Shown: positions 20,712 through 30,408 of the stretch, in pieces | Numbering within the stretch: the stretch's first letter is position 1 | Layout of the letters: each line of letters opens with the position of its first letter | Assembly (NCBI RefSeq): GCF_007004665.1 | Contig: NZ_ML660059.1 | Span: 124,001 to 188,000 of the forward strand | Origin: Denitrobaculum tricleocarpae | GTDB taxonomy: Bacteria > Pseudomonadota > Alphaproteobacteria > Kiloniellales > Kiloniellaceae | Reading direction: 5' to 3' | Length of the DNA stretch: 64,000 nucleotides | Translations under genes and position numbers: made by a program | Notes under the pieces: model-generated | What the model was told of the DNA's origin: nothing | The model's database searches: none | What the model saw: only the letters and a program-made list of their open reading frames with translations

Positions 20712-21545
20712 CTATCCCTGACGGGCGGCACGTACACCCTGCGCAAGCGACGCAACGTAATCGATGACACCGTCCACCAGGCCTTCTCCCGCAAGCCCAT
20801 CCGGCCCCAGTCCGGCCTTAACCTGCTCGACAAGGGCGGTCCCGACAACCGCCGCATCGGCAACGGCGGCAACCTCCGCAGCCTGGTCCGGCGTCCGGAT
20901 ACCGAAGCCAACCGCAACCGGCAGATCGGTGTGGCCTTTCAGGCGGGTGACCGCAGCACGCACCGCGTCACCCGAGGCCGCCTTTGTACCTGTGATGCCC
21001 ATGATCGAGACGTAGTAGATAAAGCCACTGGTGTTGGTCAGGACCTTCGGCAAGCGCGCATCGTCTGTCGTGGGTGTCGCGAGGCGGATAAAATGCAGTC
21101 CCGCGGCCACAGCCGGCTCGCAAAGCTCGTCGTCTTCCTCCGGCGGCAGATCCACGACGATCAATCCGTCGACACCGGCGTCCAGCGCAGCCTTTAGGAA
21201 GGCGTCAACGCCGTAAGAGTAGATCGGATTGTAATACCCCATAAGCACGATCGGCGTCACATCGTCTTCCGCGCGGAAACCGCGGACCATGTCCAGGGTC
21301 TTTTGCAGGGTCATCCCGGCATCAAGCGCCCGCAGACTGGCAGCCTGGATCGAAGGACCGTCGGCCATGGGGTCCGAAAAGGGCATGCCCAGCTCGATCA
21401 CGTCGGCACCGGCCGCCGGGAGCCGCTGCAGGATTTTGCATGCCGTGTCATAGTCCGGGTCACCGGCTGTGGTAAAGGTGACAAGTCCTCCCCGGCCTTC
21501 GGCTTTCAATGCGGCGAAACGGCGCTCTAAACGGCTCTCGCTCAT
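20712..21545 (-). CDS. trpA: Tryptophan synthase alpha chain
   Basis: A 277-residue TIM barrel with the catalytic glutamate in [16 protein letters not shown] and the aspartate region [15 protein letters not shown]. It cleaves indole-3-glycerol phosphate and channels indole to TrpB. Its ATG overlaps the trpB stop by four bases. Confidence 0.96.
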   Translation of the reverse strand: MSESRLERRFAALKAEGRGGLVTFTTAGDPDYDTACKILQRLPAAGADVIELGMPFSDPMADGPSIQAASLRALDAGMTLQKTLDMVRGFRAEDDVTPIVLMGYYNPIYSYGVDAFLKAALDAGVDGLIVVDLPPEEDDELCEPAVAAGLHFIRLATPTTDDARLPKVLTNTSGFIYYVSIMGITGTKAASGDAVRAAVTRLKGHTDLPVAVGFGIRTPDQAAEVAAVADAAVVGTALVEQVKAGLGPDGLAGEGLVDGVIDYVASLAQGVRAARQG

Positions 21546-22753
21546 ATCTCGACTCCGAGCGCTTCAGCGACCGTAAAGACATCCTTGTCTCCACGCCCGC
21601 ACATGTTCATGACCAGCAGATGATCCCGCGGCAGATCGGGCGCGACCTTGCGCACATGCGCGAGTGCGTGGGAGGGCTCAAGGGCGGGGATAATGCCTTC
21701 CAGGCGGGAACAGAGCTGAAAACACTCCAGGGCTTCCTTGTCGGTCGCCGAGACGTAGTTCACGCGCCCGATGTCATTGAGCCAGGAGTGCTCGGGACCG
21801 ATCCCCGGATAATCCAGGCCCGCCGAGATCGAATGCGCATCCTTGATCTGTCCGTCGTTGGTCTGGAGCAGATAGGTGCGGTTGCCGTGCAGGACGCCGG
21901 GACGCCCGCCCGTGAGCGAAGCGGCATGCTCGCCGGTTGGAATGCCATGCCCCGCCGCTTCGACGCCGGTGATCTGGACATCCTGGTCGTTCAGAAAGGG
22001 ATGGAACAGGCCCAGGGCGTTGGAACCGCCACCGATGCAAGCCACTAAGCTATCAGGCAGGCGGCCCTCGGCCTCCATCATCTGCTCGCGCACTTCGCGG
22101 CCGATGACCGACTGAAAGTCGCGCACCATGGCCGGATAGGGATGGGGACCCGCCGCCGTACCGATAATGTAGAAGGTGGATTCCACATTGGCGACCCAGT
22201 CACGAAGGGCGTCGTTCATGGCGTCCTTGAGGGTTCCGGTCCCGCTGGTAACCGGCACGACCTCAGCGCCCAGAAGCTTCATGCGAAAGACGTTGGGAGC
22301 CTGCCGGGCAATATCCGTGGCCCCCATATAGACAATACAGGGCAGATTAAAGAGCGCGCAGACGGTCGCGGCCGCGACGCCGTGCTGGCCGGCACCGGTC
22401 TCGGCGATAATCCGGGTCTTGCCCATGCGCTTGGCCAGCAGAACCTGGCCCAGACAGTTGTTGATCTTGTGGGAGCCCGTGTGGTTCAGCTCATCGCGCT
22501 TGAAATAAACCTTCGCGCCGCCGAATTCCTGGGTCAGACGCTCCGCAAAATAGAGCGGGCTCGGGCGGCCGGTGTAATGCTTGGCATAGTAGTCGATATC
22601 GGCCTGATAGCTCGGATCGTTCTTGGCCGCATCATAGGCCTCTTCGACCTCCAGGATCAGCGGCATGAGCGTTTCAGCGACAAATCGGCCGCCGAAGTTG
22701 CCGAAATGGCCGCGCTCGTCGGGTCCGGTGGTATAGGAGTTGGGCGTTGTCAT
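21542..22753 (-). CDS. trpB: Tryptophan synthase beta chain
   Basis: A 403-residue PLP enzyme with the Schiff-base lysine in [14 protein letters not shown], the GAGQHG loop ([15 protein letters not shown]) and the phosphate-binding GGGSNALG. It condenses indole with serine. ATG 22753 gives the conserved [20 protein letters not shown] start; an extension to 22810 is not conserved in character. Confidence 0.96.
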   Translation of the reverse strand: MTTPNSYTTGPDERGHFGNFGGRFVAETLMPLILEVEEAYDAAKNDPSYQADIDYYAKHYTGRPSPLYFAERLTQEFGGAKVYFKRDELNHTGSHKINNCLGQVLLAKRMGKTRIIAETGAGQHGVAAATVCALFNLPCIVYMGATDIARQAPNVFRMKLLGAEVVPVTSGTGTLKDAMNDALRDWVANVESTFYIIGTAAGPHPYPAMVRDFQSVIGREVREQMMEAEGRLPDSLVACIGGGSNALGLFHPFLNDQDVQITGVEAAGHGIPTGEHAASLTGGRPGVLHGNRTYLLQTNDGQIKDAHSISAGLDYPGIGPEHSWLNDIGRVNYVSATDKEALECFQLCSRLEGIIPALEPSHALAHVRKVAPDLPRDHLLVMNMCGRGDKDVFTVAEALGVEI

Positions 22754-22946
22754 TTTGTTACTTCGGCCTCGTGCGCGCCCCGGCACCTGAATTCGTTCCC
22801 CGAAACTCAAAGCGCAAGGCGTAAATCATGTGAATCCGGTGCGATCCCAGCGTCCCTGCTCCACACAACCAAAGCTGCCGGGGCGGGCGCGTCACACCGA
22901 AAGGACGGCGGACTTTGCCGCAAAATCACGGCTACCGCAAGGCAAG

Positions 22947-23594
22947 CTAGAGGCTTTTGGCCTGTCGCACGAAAGCCCGAATCTTATCCGGGTTCTTCAC
23001 GCCGGGCCGGTCCTCGACGCCCGAGGAGACATCGAGCGCAGGTGCTCCTGAAAGCTCCACGGCACGGGCCAGGTTTTCCACGGTCAGGCCGCCGGCCAGC
23101 ATCCAGGGTTTTGACCAGCTTTTTCCCCTAAGATAGGTCCAGTCAAAGGAGACCGCATTGCCGCCGGGAAGCGGGTTTTCCAGATCGGCGGGGGGTGCCG
23201 CATCAAAGAGAATACGGTCCGAAACCTCCAGAAAGTCCTCGACCCGGGCAACATCCTCCGCGCCGCGGATCTTTATCACTTTCATAACCGGAACGCCGAA
23301 GCCAGTACGGATCGCTTCGACGCGCTCGACGGACTCACTCCCATGGAGCTGCAAGAGATCAAGGGACGCCGCGCGCAGCACCTCCTCAATGAAAGCATCC
23401 TCTGCGTCGACAAAAAGGCCCACCTTGACGGCCCGATCGCCGACCGGCCGCATCAATTCGCCCGCTAGCCCGGAGGTCACCGACCTCGGACTCGGCGGAA
23501 AGAAATTGACCGCGACGTAGTCGGCACCGGCATCCAGCGCGGCATCCATTGTCTCCGGCGTGGAGAGTCCGCAGATTTTGACTTCGATGCTCAT
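22947..23594 (-). CDS. trpF: Phosphoribosylanthranilate isomerase
   Basis: A 215-residue TrpF barrel with the N-terminal catalytic cysteine in KICGLSTPE, the LQLHGSE motif, and the C-terminal phosphate-binding segment ALDVSSGVEDRPGVKNPDKI. It catalyses the Amadori rearrangement in tryptophan synthesis. There are 193 bases to trpB. The ATG overlaps the stop of a possible 32-codon upstream frame. Confidence 0.95.
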   Translation of the reverse strand: MSIEVKICGLSTPETMDAALDAGADYVAVNFFPPSPRSVTSGLAGELMRPVGDRAVKVGLFVDAEDAFIEEVLRAASLDLLQLHGSESVERVEAIRTGFGVPVMKVIKIRGAEDVARVEDFLEVSDRILFDAAPPADLENPLPGGNAVSFDWTYLRGKSWSKPWMLAGGLTVENLARAVELSGAPALDVSSGVEDRPGVKNPDKIRAFVRQAKSL

Positions 23595-23689
23595 GCTGCG
23601 GTTTTAATCGGTGAAGGCAGCCCATGCACATGGTTTTTTAGCGGCTCAAGGCTGCCAAAATCACTTTTTGAAGCTAAAGTCCGGGTCAT
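23591..23689 (-). CDS. Possible short upstream ORF coupled to trpF
   Basis: An ATG at 23689 opens 32 codons (starting MTRTLASKSDFGSLEPLK) whose TGA overlaps the trpF ATG as ATGA. There is no tryptophan codon, so it is not a classical trp attenuator peptide, and no good Shine-Dalgarno is visible. The same stretch carries an inverted repeat GGCAGCC/GGCTGCC (23616-23622, 23650-23656). It may be chance; the coupling geometry is the only support. Confidence 0.22.
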   Translation of the reverse strand: MTRTLASKSDFGSLEPLKNHVHGLPSPIKTAA

Positions 23690-23850
23690 TAGCAGCAGGA
23701 ACTCAGAAAGCTAGGGTAGATTCCGGTATTGCGGCCGGTCATCATTCGAAGCGGAAACTCCCGCAAAAATTGAATGGCCGTGGTCAAAGGACTCAAACTC
23801 CACCGGTCGTCTGAGATTTCCGTAGCTCACAGTTGAATGGGAGAGTGTCT

Positions 23851-25359
23851 ATGCCACGTCGGGCGATCAGGCGGCTGATGAGTCTTTGCCTCGTTCTTAC
23901 GCTTACCGGCGTATTGGGATTTGGCGGTTTCGCCCTGGTCACGCAGTACTATTTCCAGGAGAGCGCACCTACCACATGGAGCAGGCTTCTGCAGCCGCAA
24001 CTGGAGTGGCAGAGGGAAGCGCGCCCGTCGCTCAAGCCAATTCTCGACATTCTGGCATACTTTATGGTCGAAACTGATCCTCGAGATCAATTTGGTGTCC
24101 TCAGTCGCTCCTCTGCCCCCGCACGACCGGAAGACTGGAACAATGACATACTCGGCCCTCAAACCCCGGTGGGAGCCTTCTCACGAAATGGCACCGAGAC
24201 TGTTTTTGTAACGACGGCCGAAGAGTTCAAAGCGGCCGTAAAGACAGCCCGTCCCGGAAACGTCATTCAACTGCAACCTGGCACTTACAGTTTTTCCGGA
24301 AAATCCATCGTGGCCGGCGTGCCGGGGACCGCCGGCCAACCGATCATCGTTCGGGCCGCAGAATTGGGAAGCGTTCAGTTAAACTTTTCGCTTCTGGAGG
24401 GCTTCCACGTCACCGCACCTTTCTGGATCTTCGAAAACCTAATGATCGACGGAGTGTGCGAAACGGATGCACGCTGCGAGCACGCCTTTCATATCGTTGG
24501 AGGCGCAGTCGGAACCATCGTTCGCAATAACTGGGTCACCAACTTCAACGCAGCCATCAAGGTCAACGGAACGGGAAATCAATTTCCGGACGACGGGCTT
24601 GTCGCGAGTAACGCATTTTTCAATGATCGCCCCAGGCAGACCTCCAATCCGGTTACCGTTCTCGACATCGTCGCCGCCAGCAATTGGGTGGTTCGGAAGA
24701 ATATCATTTCTGATTTTGCGAAAGCGGAAGGCGATCGAATCAGCTATGGCGCATTCTTTAAGGGCGCCGGAGAGAATAATGTTTTCGAACAAAACCTGGT
24801 GCAGTGCCAACAGCGTCATTACGGCGGAACCCGGATCGGATTTTCATTTGGCGGCGGCGGAACAACGCGTTCGGTCTGCCGTGACGGCGCCTGCCCCATA
24901 GAGCACCGCAATGGGATCGTCCGAAACAACATCATTATGAACTGCCCGAATGACGTGGGTATCTATGTAAACAAGAGTGCGAAAACGCTGATTCACAACA
25001 ATGCCCTCATCAATACGCGAGGCATCGACATCCGCTTCCCCGAGTCAGATGCTGTTATCGTAAATAATATACTGGACGGCAGAATTCTGGCCCGTGATGA
25101 TGCTAACCAATTGGCAAAAAACAATCTTCAGAGTGCGGTCGAAGCCGCGTTTCTGCAAAAGATCAGCTTCAGCTTCTACGCGGATCCACAAAACGGTGAT
25201 TTCCGGCTCGTCAATGCGGACGGCATATCGGGTTTTGGTGTTCCCTTAGCCAACGGAGGCCTGGATTTATGCGATCAGGCATTGAATTCAGAGCACCCGG
25301 ATATCGGGCCAGTACAGTACAGTCCGAACATGAGTTGCATTCCAGTAATCAGCCCGTAG
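23851..25359 (+). CDS. Membrane-anchored right-handed beta-helix protein
   Basis: A 502-residue protein. An N-terminal TM segment or uncleaved signal (about residues 8-32, after PRRAIRR) is followed by a periplasmic linker and then, from about residue 125, a parallel beta-helix. The helix entry (PGNVIQLQPGTYSFSG) resembles the first turns of PL6/chondroitinase-B-like lyases. Later turns carry Asn/Ile ladders (VRNNIIMNC, IHNNALINT, IVNNILDG). Cysteine pairs could form disulfides. The substrate is probably a polysaccharide, but I see no assured catalytic residues. ATG 23851 has GGGAGAG upstream. The VanZ-like gene follows after 65 bases. Confidence 0.75.
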   Translation: MPRRAIRRLMSLCLVLTLTGVLGFGGFALVTQYYFQESAPTTWSRLLQPQLEWQREARPSLKPILDILAYFMVETDPRDQFGVLSRSSAPARPEDWNNDILGPQTPVGAFSRNGTETVFVTTAEEFKAAVKTARPGNVIQLQPGTYSFSGKSIVAGVPGTAGQPIIVRAAELGSVQLNFSLLEGFHVTAPFWIFENLMIDGVCETDARCEHAFHIVGGAVGTIVRNNWVTNFNAAIKVNGTGNQFPDDGLVASNAFFNDRPRQTSNPVTVLDIVAASNWVVRKNIISDFAKAEGDRISYGAFFKGAGENNVFEQNLVQCQQRHYGGTRIGFSFGGGGTTRSVCRDGACPIEHRNGIVRNNIIMNCPNDVGIYVNKSAKTLIHNNALINTRGIDIRFPESDAVIVNNILDGRILARDDANQLAKNNLQSAVEAAFLQKISFSFYADPQNGDFRLVNADGISGFGVPLANGGLDLCDQALNSEHPDIGPVQYSPNMSCIPVISP

Positions 25360-25424
25360 TTTCCAACGCCACCGGAATCAGCCGCCGGAACCATTCGAGA
25401 GAGCTCCACGAGCGAAGTCTGTAG

Positions 25425-26681
25425 ATGAGAATCACATCGACAACAGGTCCACTCGACACCCTACGGTTAGTGCCCATGATCCTGATCGGATTTTGGCTCG
25501 CGTATCTTCTACTGACTCTTGTACCGAATGATGAACCACAAACGATCTCAGAGGCGATCACCCCCTACAGCGTTTCGGCGGGCTCAGCACCAGAGTTAAG
25601 TATAAAAAAAGCAACCTACCATGCGGTTGCCTGGTTGATTGTCGGCTATCTTCTTCAGGTTTGCCTGCCGGGTAAAAGGACGGGCCGGATGTTGCCCATT
25701 CTCTTTTTCGGCACCCTGGGATTAGAGATCTTTATTGCCAACAGCGCCTTGACATCCTCGAACGCCGTTGGCGGCATCGTTGCCATAGTGCTTCACTGGA
25801 CTGTCTTTACCCGCCTGAAACGGATTGAGTTATCGCTTCTGATCCTTCTGTTGGCGATCAGTGCCTGGATCGATCTCACACCCCTTATCCTTCGGTCCGA
25901 ATCCATCACCTTCAACTGGCTGCCGTTCCAAGGTGTCTTGGACGGATCCTTGTTCGTCAACGCGCAAGCGGCGGCCGGGAAGTTTTTCGCCTATGGCAGC
26001 ATGGTCTACCTGCTGCAGCGTATGGGTGCAGGCGACTGGATCAGCGTTCTCGCCCCGACCGGTTGGGTTGCCGGCATCGAGGTTGCCCAGACTTACGTCG
26101 TCAACCACACGCCGGAAAGCACCAATCCCCTGCTGGTCGTTTTCGCTGCGCTGGCCATTCTCGCCATCGAGGGTCTTAACGCAAAGCAATCCCGCCTTCA
26201 CACGCAGGCCGGGGAGACCGCGCATCGCGACGGTCACGACAGCAGCGGATATCAGAGCGGTTCCCACGCACGCGCCCATCCCGCCACAGACCACCAGCGC
26301 AAGCACCGTGCGGTGATCCAAAAGGTTAATCTGAACGCGGCTCAGGCGGAGCTTCTGGACCAGCTTGCAGAGAAAATGCAGGTCTCGGTCTCCGAAGCCA
26401 GCAGAAAGATCATCGGCAGCGCGATTGAAGAAGCAGGGCGGGAGACTCAGAACCCTGATGAACTGGTGCGCAGACTGCGGACCCTCTCCCTGCGGGGCGC
26501 AGCCGGTTTGATCACGCGCGAGAACGAGAACAATGGCTGGCTGGCGAGAGAAATCGAACTATACCCGGATCACTATGAAGTTCTGCAGGAGCTCTCGGCC
26601 GAATCCGGCAGCAGCATCTCGCGCGTGATCCGCCGCATCGTCGATCGCTTCTTCTCTCAATTGGAGTCCGAAACCGGCTGA
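25425..26681 (+). CDS. VanZ-like membrane protein fused to two ribbon-helix-helix-like repeats
   Basis: A 418-residue protein. Residues 1-255 hold about seven hydrophobic segments with VanZ-like landmarks (FNWLPFQGVLDGS and GIEVAQTYVV, the E..Q pair). A hydrophilic His/Gln/Ser-rich linker (about 256-297) leads to two similar C-terminal repeats, about 299-337 (VNLNAAQAELLDQLAEKM, then SVSEASRKIIGSAI) and 376-412 (IELYPDHYEVLQELSAES, then SISRVIRRIVDRFF). Each reads as short strand, helix, S-x-S turn, helix with basic residues, the pattern of RHH DNA-binding domains. Tandem RHH units could make an intramolecular dimer. The architecture is unfamiliar to me. Confidence 0.7.
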   Translation: MRITSTTGPLDTLRLVPMILIGFWLAYLLLTLVPNDEPQTISEAITPYSVSAGSAPELSIKKATYHAVAWLIVGYLLQVCLPGKRTGRMLPILFFGTLGLEIFIANSALTSSNAVGGIVAIVLHWTVFTRLKRIELSLLILLLAISAWIDLTPLILRSESITFNWLPFQGVLDGSLFVNAQAAAGKFFAYGSMVYLLQRMGAGDWISVLAPTGWVAGIEVAQTYVVNHTPESTNPLLVVFAALAILAIEGLNAKQSRLHTQAGETAHRDGHDSSGYQSGSHARAHPATDHQRKHRAVIQKVNLNAAQAELLDQLAEKMQVSVSEASRKIIGSAIEEAGRETQNPDELVRRLRTLSLRGAAGLITRENENNGWLAREIELYPDHYEVLQELSAESGSSISRVIRRIVDRFFSQLESETG

Positions 26682-26698
26682 AACCAAAGCGGTCCGCG

Positions 26699-27526
26699 TT
26701 ATTCCGGCACTGGTGGCGTCGCCGGGACCCAGCCGCTACAGGTTTTGAACGCAATCGACAGATACGAGACCACCGCAAGGCCGTTCAAAAGGCTAAAGAC
26801 AGTTACGAAAGCTTCGAGCCAGAAGGGGCGCGGCGTGATCTGCGCCTGACCGCTTGTCGCAAGCTGAACCACCGCATCCCAATTCACCAAAAAATAGAGC
26901 GCAAACGCCGGTAAGAAGCACAGAACGAAGCCCGCGACGAGGCGGAGCTCCTGGCCGCGCGACTGTTTCCAGGCATTCAATAGACCATAGTTCTCATCAA
27001 CGGCTATCGCGGGGAAAACAAATGCGAACTTCACGAGAAGCGCGATGTATACGATGGACACCAGGAACGCCATAACGGCAGGCGGCATGATCGTCGTCAG
27101 AAGAAGCACCGTGAGAAAGACCGCGATGATGACAATCGTCAATACCAGCAGGGCATTGGCAAAAAACCGCCAATGCCTGCGTCTGATCGCATAGAGAAAT
27201 CTTGGCCGGCCGTGTTCGGGCCCCAGCAAAGTCAGTCTGTGCCAGGCTACGTAGAGAAGGCTCATAGCAAAGGCCTGCACGGCGAAGGCCAGAAACAACA
27301 GGAAAAAGCCGGCCAGAGGATTCGATCGGCCCGAGCCGGCAAAAACGGCCAGGATACCGGTCGTGTGCAGCAGGAGATACCAGAGGAAATAGATCAAAAC
27401 CGGCAGAAAAACCGCCGCCGGAACAGCCCAAAGATTCGAAAACAGAAGCCGATAAGACTCTTTCACGCTCGCGATGATCGGCAGAGAAGTCACAGCCTCT
27501 TCAGGCGGAGTCGAAGAATGGGTCAT
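26699..27526 (-). CDS. Multi-pass membrane protein, paralogue of the next gene
   Basis: A 275-residue protein with about six hydrophobic segments. It shares with the gene at 27634-28494 the order of a short cytoplasmic N-terminus ending SVKESYRLLFSN, the motif LYVAWHRLTLLGPEHGRPRFLY, the motif FVFPAIAVDENYGLLNAWKQ, and LCFLPAFALYFL. It recalls membrane domains fused to some glycerophosphodiester phosphodiesterases, but I cannot assign a function. The gene runs convergent to the VanZ/RHH gene with a 17-base gap. Confidence 0.7.
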   Translation of the reverse strand: MTHSSTPPEEAVTSLPIIASVKESYRLLFSNLWAVPAAVFLPVLIYFLWYLLLHTTGILAVFAGSGRSNPLAGFFLLFLAFAVQAFAMSLLYVAWHRLTLLGPEHGRPRFLYAIRRRHWRFFANALLVLTIVIIAVFLTVLLLTTIMPPAVMAFLVSIVYIALLVKFAFVFPAIAVDENYGLLNAWKQSRGQELRLVAGFVLCFLPAFALYFLVNWDAVVQLATSGQAQITPRPFWLEAFVTVFSLLNGLAVVSYLSIAFKTCSGWVPATPPVPE

Positions 27527-27633
27527 ACAAGCCTATGCCTTGAGTCAACGACGACCCCGCAGTCCCGCGGGCATCATGCCGCAAAGTCGCATGCCCGGCA
27601 CAAGCAATCAACCGGACGCCTTCAGGTCGCAAG

Positions 27634-28494
27634 TCAGGAACTCTCACTCCCGGACCGCGCCTGCACCCAGCCGGACTGGCCCTGGAAAACGAAGGTGATG
27701 AAGGTGACGGAAACCAGACTGCTGTAGGATAGGACGAAAAGGTTCGCGGCCTCCAGCCATAGAGGTACGCCGCCGTAGCCTCTGATGAAGTCTGAGAGGA
27801 TCATGTTCATCGCCAGCAGCAAGAGCCCGCCAGGCAGGAAACACAACAAAAATCCGATGGCCAGAGGCCAGGTGATATGGGTGGTCTGGTGCCAGGAGTC
27901 GGCAATGCTGTAAGGCTCGTCCACTGCAATCGCAGGAAAAAGAAACGAGAGCCTGGCAAAGAGAACCACATATGCGGCCGGAAGCATCACGAGAAAGAGG
28001 TAGTGGAAAAGCAGGGCGATGGCCCCCAGCAGGCTTGCAAGAACAGCCAACACTATACTCGCCGCAATAATAGTGAACGCGACGGATACGAGACCGGCAA
28101 GAAGGCCGCCCGTCATGTAGCCGAAGTACTTCCAATGGCGTGTGCGCGGTGGATAGAGCCAGCGCGGTTGACCCTCGCTGCCCGCAAGCAGAATAAGCCT
28201 GTGCCAGGACACGAAAAGCAGTGATGCCGGAACAAAGACGACGAGAGTCAGGGCCACACCATTGACCGAGAAGCCCACGGTGTCCCGGCCACTCGCGCCG
28301 GTTTGCACTTCATCTGAGAACTCGAAGCCCCCGACATCGATGAAAAATGAGAGTATGAGATAGAGCAGGGCCGGCTGAAACAACACAAGAGGCAGGAAAG
28401 CTTTGTTTTCGAAGACAAATCTGTAGGACGCCCGAACCAGCACCAGGAGCGGGAACCTTGGCTTGACACTGGTGTTTTGCCCGCCATCCGTCAC
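27634..28494 (-). CDS. Multi-pass membrane protein, tandem paralogue
   Basis: A 286-residue protein with about six TM segments. It matches its neighbour at LFVSWHRLILLAGSEGQPRWLY, FLFPAIAVDEPYSIADSWHQ and GFLLCFLPGGLLLL. It clearly arose by tandem duplication. It follows pyrF's divergent neighbours with a 108-base gap to its paralogue. The conserved WHR and PAIAVDE segments face loops between TM helices and are the best candidates for a functional site. Function unknown. Confidence 0.7.
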   Translation of the reverse strand: MTDGGQNTSVKPRFPLLVLVRASYRFVFENKAFLPLVLFQPALLYLILSFFIDVGGFEFSDEVQTGASGRDTVGFSVNGVALTLVVFVPASLLFVSWHRLILLAGSEGQPRWLYPPRTRHWKYFGYMTGGLLAGLVSVAFTIIAASIVLAVLASLLGAIALLFHYLFLVMLPAAYVVLFARLSFLFPAIAVDEPYSIADSWHQTTHITWPLAIGFLLCFLPGGLLLLAMNMILSDFIRGYGGVPLWLEAANLFVLSYSSLVSVTFITFVFQGQSGWVQARSGSESS

Positions 28495-28532
28495 TTTAGA
28501 CTATCCCGAAAATTCTACGCCACTCCTGATGA

Positions 28533-29246
28533 TCAGAGCGCCTCGAGCTCCTCCACGACCCTGTCCGCCGCGGCAGCGGGATCTGAGGCCGCAACGATGG
28601 GGCGCGCTATGACGATATAGTCCGCCCCGGCCGCCACGGCATCGGCTGGGGTCATGATGCGCTTCTGATCGCCGGTCGCCGCCCAGACCGGGCGGATACC
28701 CGGCACAACAAGCTTAAAGTCCGGGCCGCACAATTTGCGAAGCGCAACAATCTCGCGGGGCGAGCAGACCACGCCATCCAAACCGCACTCCTGCGTCAAA
28801 GCGGCCAGTCGCTCAACCTGCTCCGAAGCGGGGCCCCGCTGCCCCACAGCGGCAAGATCCGCATCGTCCAGACTGGTCAGCACCGTTACGCCGATCACCA
28901 AGGGTTTTGCGACACCCAGCTTTGCCGCTTCTTCCGCAGCCGCCTGGGCTGCAGCCGTCATCATGGCCCGCCCGCCCGAGGCATGGATATTCACGATCGC
29001 GGGCCGCATGCGCAACGACGAGCGAAGCGCACCCGCCACGGTGTTGGGAATGTCATGGAACTTCAGATCCAGGAAGAGTTTTTGCTCACCAATCAGCTGA
29101 CGGACCCGGTCCGGTCCCTGAGCCGTAAAGAATTCCTTGCCGATCTTGATCCCGCCGACCCGGCCCGTGACACTGCGTACGAGCGTCTCCGCGCGCTCGT
29201 AATCAGGCGTGTCGATACCTACAAGGATGCGGTCTTTGGGATCCAT
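28533..29246 (-). CDS. pyrF: Orotidine 5'-phosphate decarboxylase
   Basis: A 237-residue PyrF with the active-site signature LDLKFHDIPNTV (Lys/Asp tetrad), an N-terminal VGIDTPD, and C-terminal VPGIRP. It makes UMP, the last step of pyrimidine synthesis. Neighbours upstream on the same strand are a cyclodeaminase-family gene and lapA. Confidence 0.95.
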   Translation of the reverse strand: MDPKDRILVGIDTPDYERAETLVRSVTGRVGGIKIGKEFFTAQGPDRVRQLIGEQKLFLDLKFHDIPNTVAGALRSSLRMRPAIVNIHASGGRAMMTAAAQAAAEEAAKLGVAKPLVIGVTVLTSLDDADLAAVGQRGPASEQVERLAALTQECGLDGVVCSPREIVALRKLCGPDFKLVVPGIRPVWAATGDQKRIMTPADAVAAGADYIVIARPIVAASDPAAAADRVVEELEAL

Positions 29247-29379
29247 AGATAATTTCCTTCACTTCTACTTGGTTGGCGGGCGGGGAGCGGTCTCACGCTG
29301 CGTCGAGTGTTTTGACGAATTTCCCGGCCCCGCACAACCGCAGATCCTGCATATCAGCCCCCGGCACCTGCAAAGCCGT

Positions 29380-30315
29380 TCAAGCCCGCTCGAAGGTCAA
29401 CTGCGCGGCGGCAAGATCCTCGATTGCCGTCCCAACAGATTTGAAGAGCGTAATCTGATCATAGTAGCGCCGCCCCGCGCGCGCGCCGCGGGTCATATCG
29501 AAGAAATCCCCGGCGATGTCCTCGGGATCAAAGACGCCATCGCGGATTGGCAGCAGTAAATCGCCTGCTTCCCGCAATGCGCCCTCACGCGTATCCACAA
29601 AAATGCGCGCGCGTTTGATCACGTCATCATCGCTCTCGCGCATATCGGGCCGGAAGGCCCCGACCAGGTCCACATGCTGTCCCGGACGCAACCAGCGCCC
29701 CTGAAGCAAAGGTTTAGAACTCAGAGTTGCGCAGGAGATAACATCAGCGCCTCGCACCGCGGCTTGCAGATCCGTGGTGAAATCGACGCGAAAGTCGCGC
29801 CGGTTTAATCGCTTTGCAAGCCGCTCGGCCTTGTCGGGGTTCCGGCCCCAAATGAGTACATTGCAGATCGGCCGCACGGATGCGTGCGCGGTGATCAGGT
29901 AAGGCGCCAAAGCACCGGTTCCAATCATGAGAAGGCGCTCACAGTCGGGCCGGGAGAGATACCGTGATGCGAGTGCGGAGGCGGCTGCGGTCCGTTTGAC
30001 AGTCAGCGTGGGACCGTCGATCAAGGCTTTGGGCGAACCCGTTTTGGCGTCGAGCAGAAGATAAGCGCCCATGACGGAGGGCAAGCCTTGCGCAGCATTG
30101 TTCGGAAAGACCGTCATCAGCTTGACGCCGGCGCTTTGCCCCGCCTGCCAGGCCGGCATCAGCAACAGCGAGGCCTCGCCGCCATTTCCGTCGTCCAGGC
30201 TGTGTTGATACCGTGCCGGAACAACGGTGTCGCGCCGGAAAGCCTGACGCAGGCGTTCGACCAGACTGGTGAAGTCCAGTGCGCCTTCAACTTCTGCGGC
30301 CGAGATTATCCGCAT
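29380..30315 (-). CDS. Ornithine cyclodeaminase / mu-crystallin family protein
   Basis: A 311-residue NAD(P)-dependent family member with an N-terminal substrate domain (SAAEVEGAL, HSLDDGNGGEASLLLMPAW), a Rossmann loop (LMIGTGALAPYL) and GAFRPDMRESDDDVIKRA. Members include ornithine cyclodeaminase, alanine dehydrogenase and delta1-pyrroline-2-carboxylate reductase; the sequence alone does not decide between them. The gene lies 93 bases after lapA on the same strand. Confidence 0.88.
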   Translation of the reverse strand: MRIISAAEVEGALDFTSLVERLRQAFRRDTVVPARYQHSLDDGNGGEASLLLMPAWQAGQSAGVKLMTVFPNNAAQGLPSVMGAYLLLDAKTGSPKALIDGPTLTVKRTAAASALASRYLSRPDCERLLMIGTGALAPYLITAHASVRPICNVLIWGRNPDKAERLAKRLNRRDFRVDFTTDLQAAVRGADVISCATLSSKPLLQGRWLRPGQHVDLVGAFRPDMRESDDDVIKRARIFVDTREGALREAGDLLLPIRDGVFDPEDIAGDFFDMTRGARAGRRYYDQITLFKSVGTAIEDLAAAQLTFERA

Positions 30316-30408
30316 TGGATAGCTTTATTCGTCCGGTAGCTGTTCAAAAACAGGTCCGCGTTTCCCCACAGCCCGCTGACCGATTTACAAACTTGCCCAG
30401 TTCAGGCT

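Noticed and set aside
23595-23700. trp attenuator before trpF
   Set aside because: The short frame has no Trp codons and there is no terminator stem with a T-tract.
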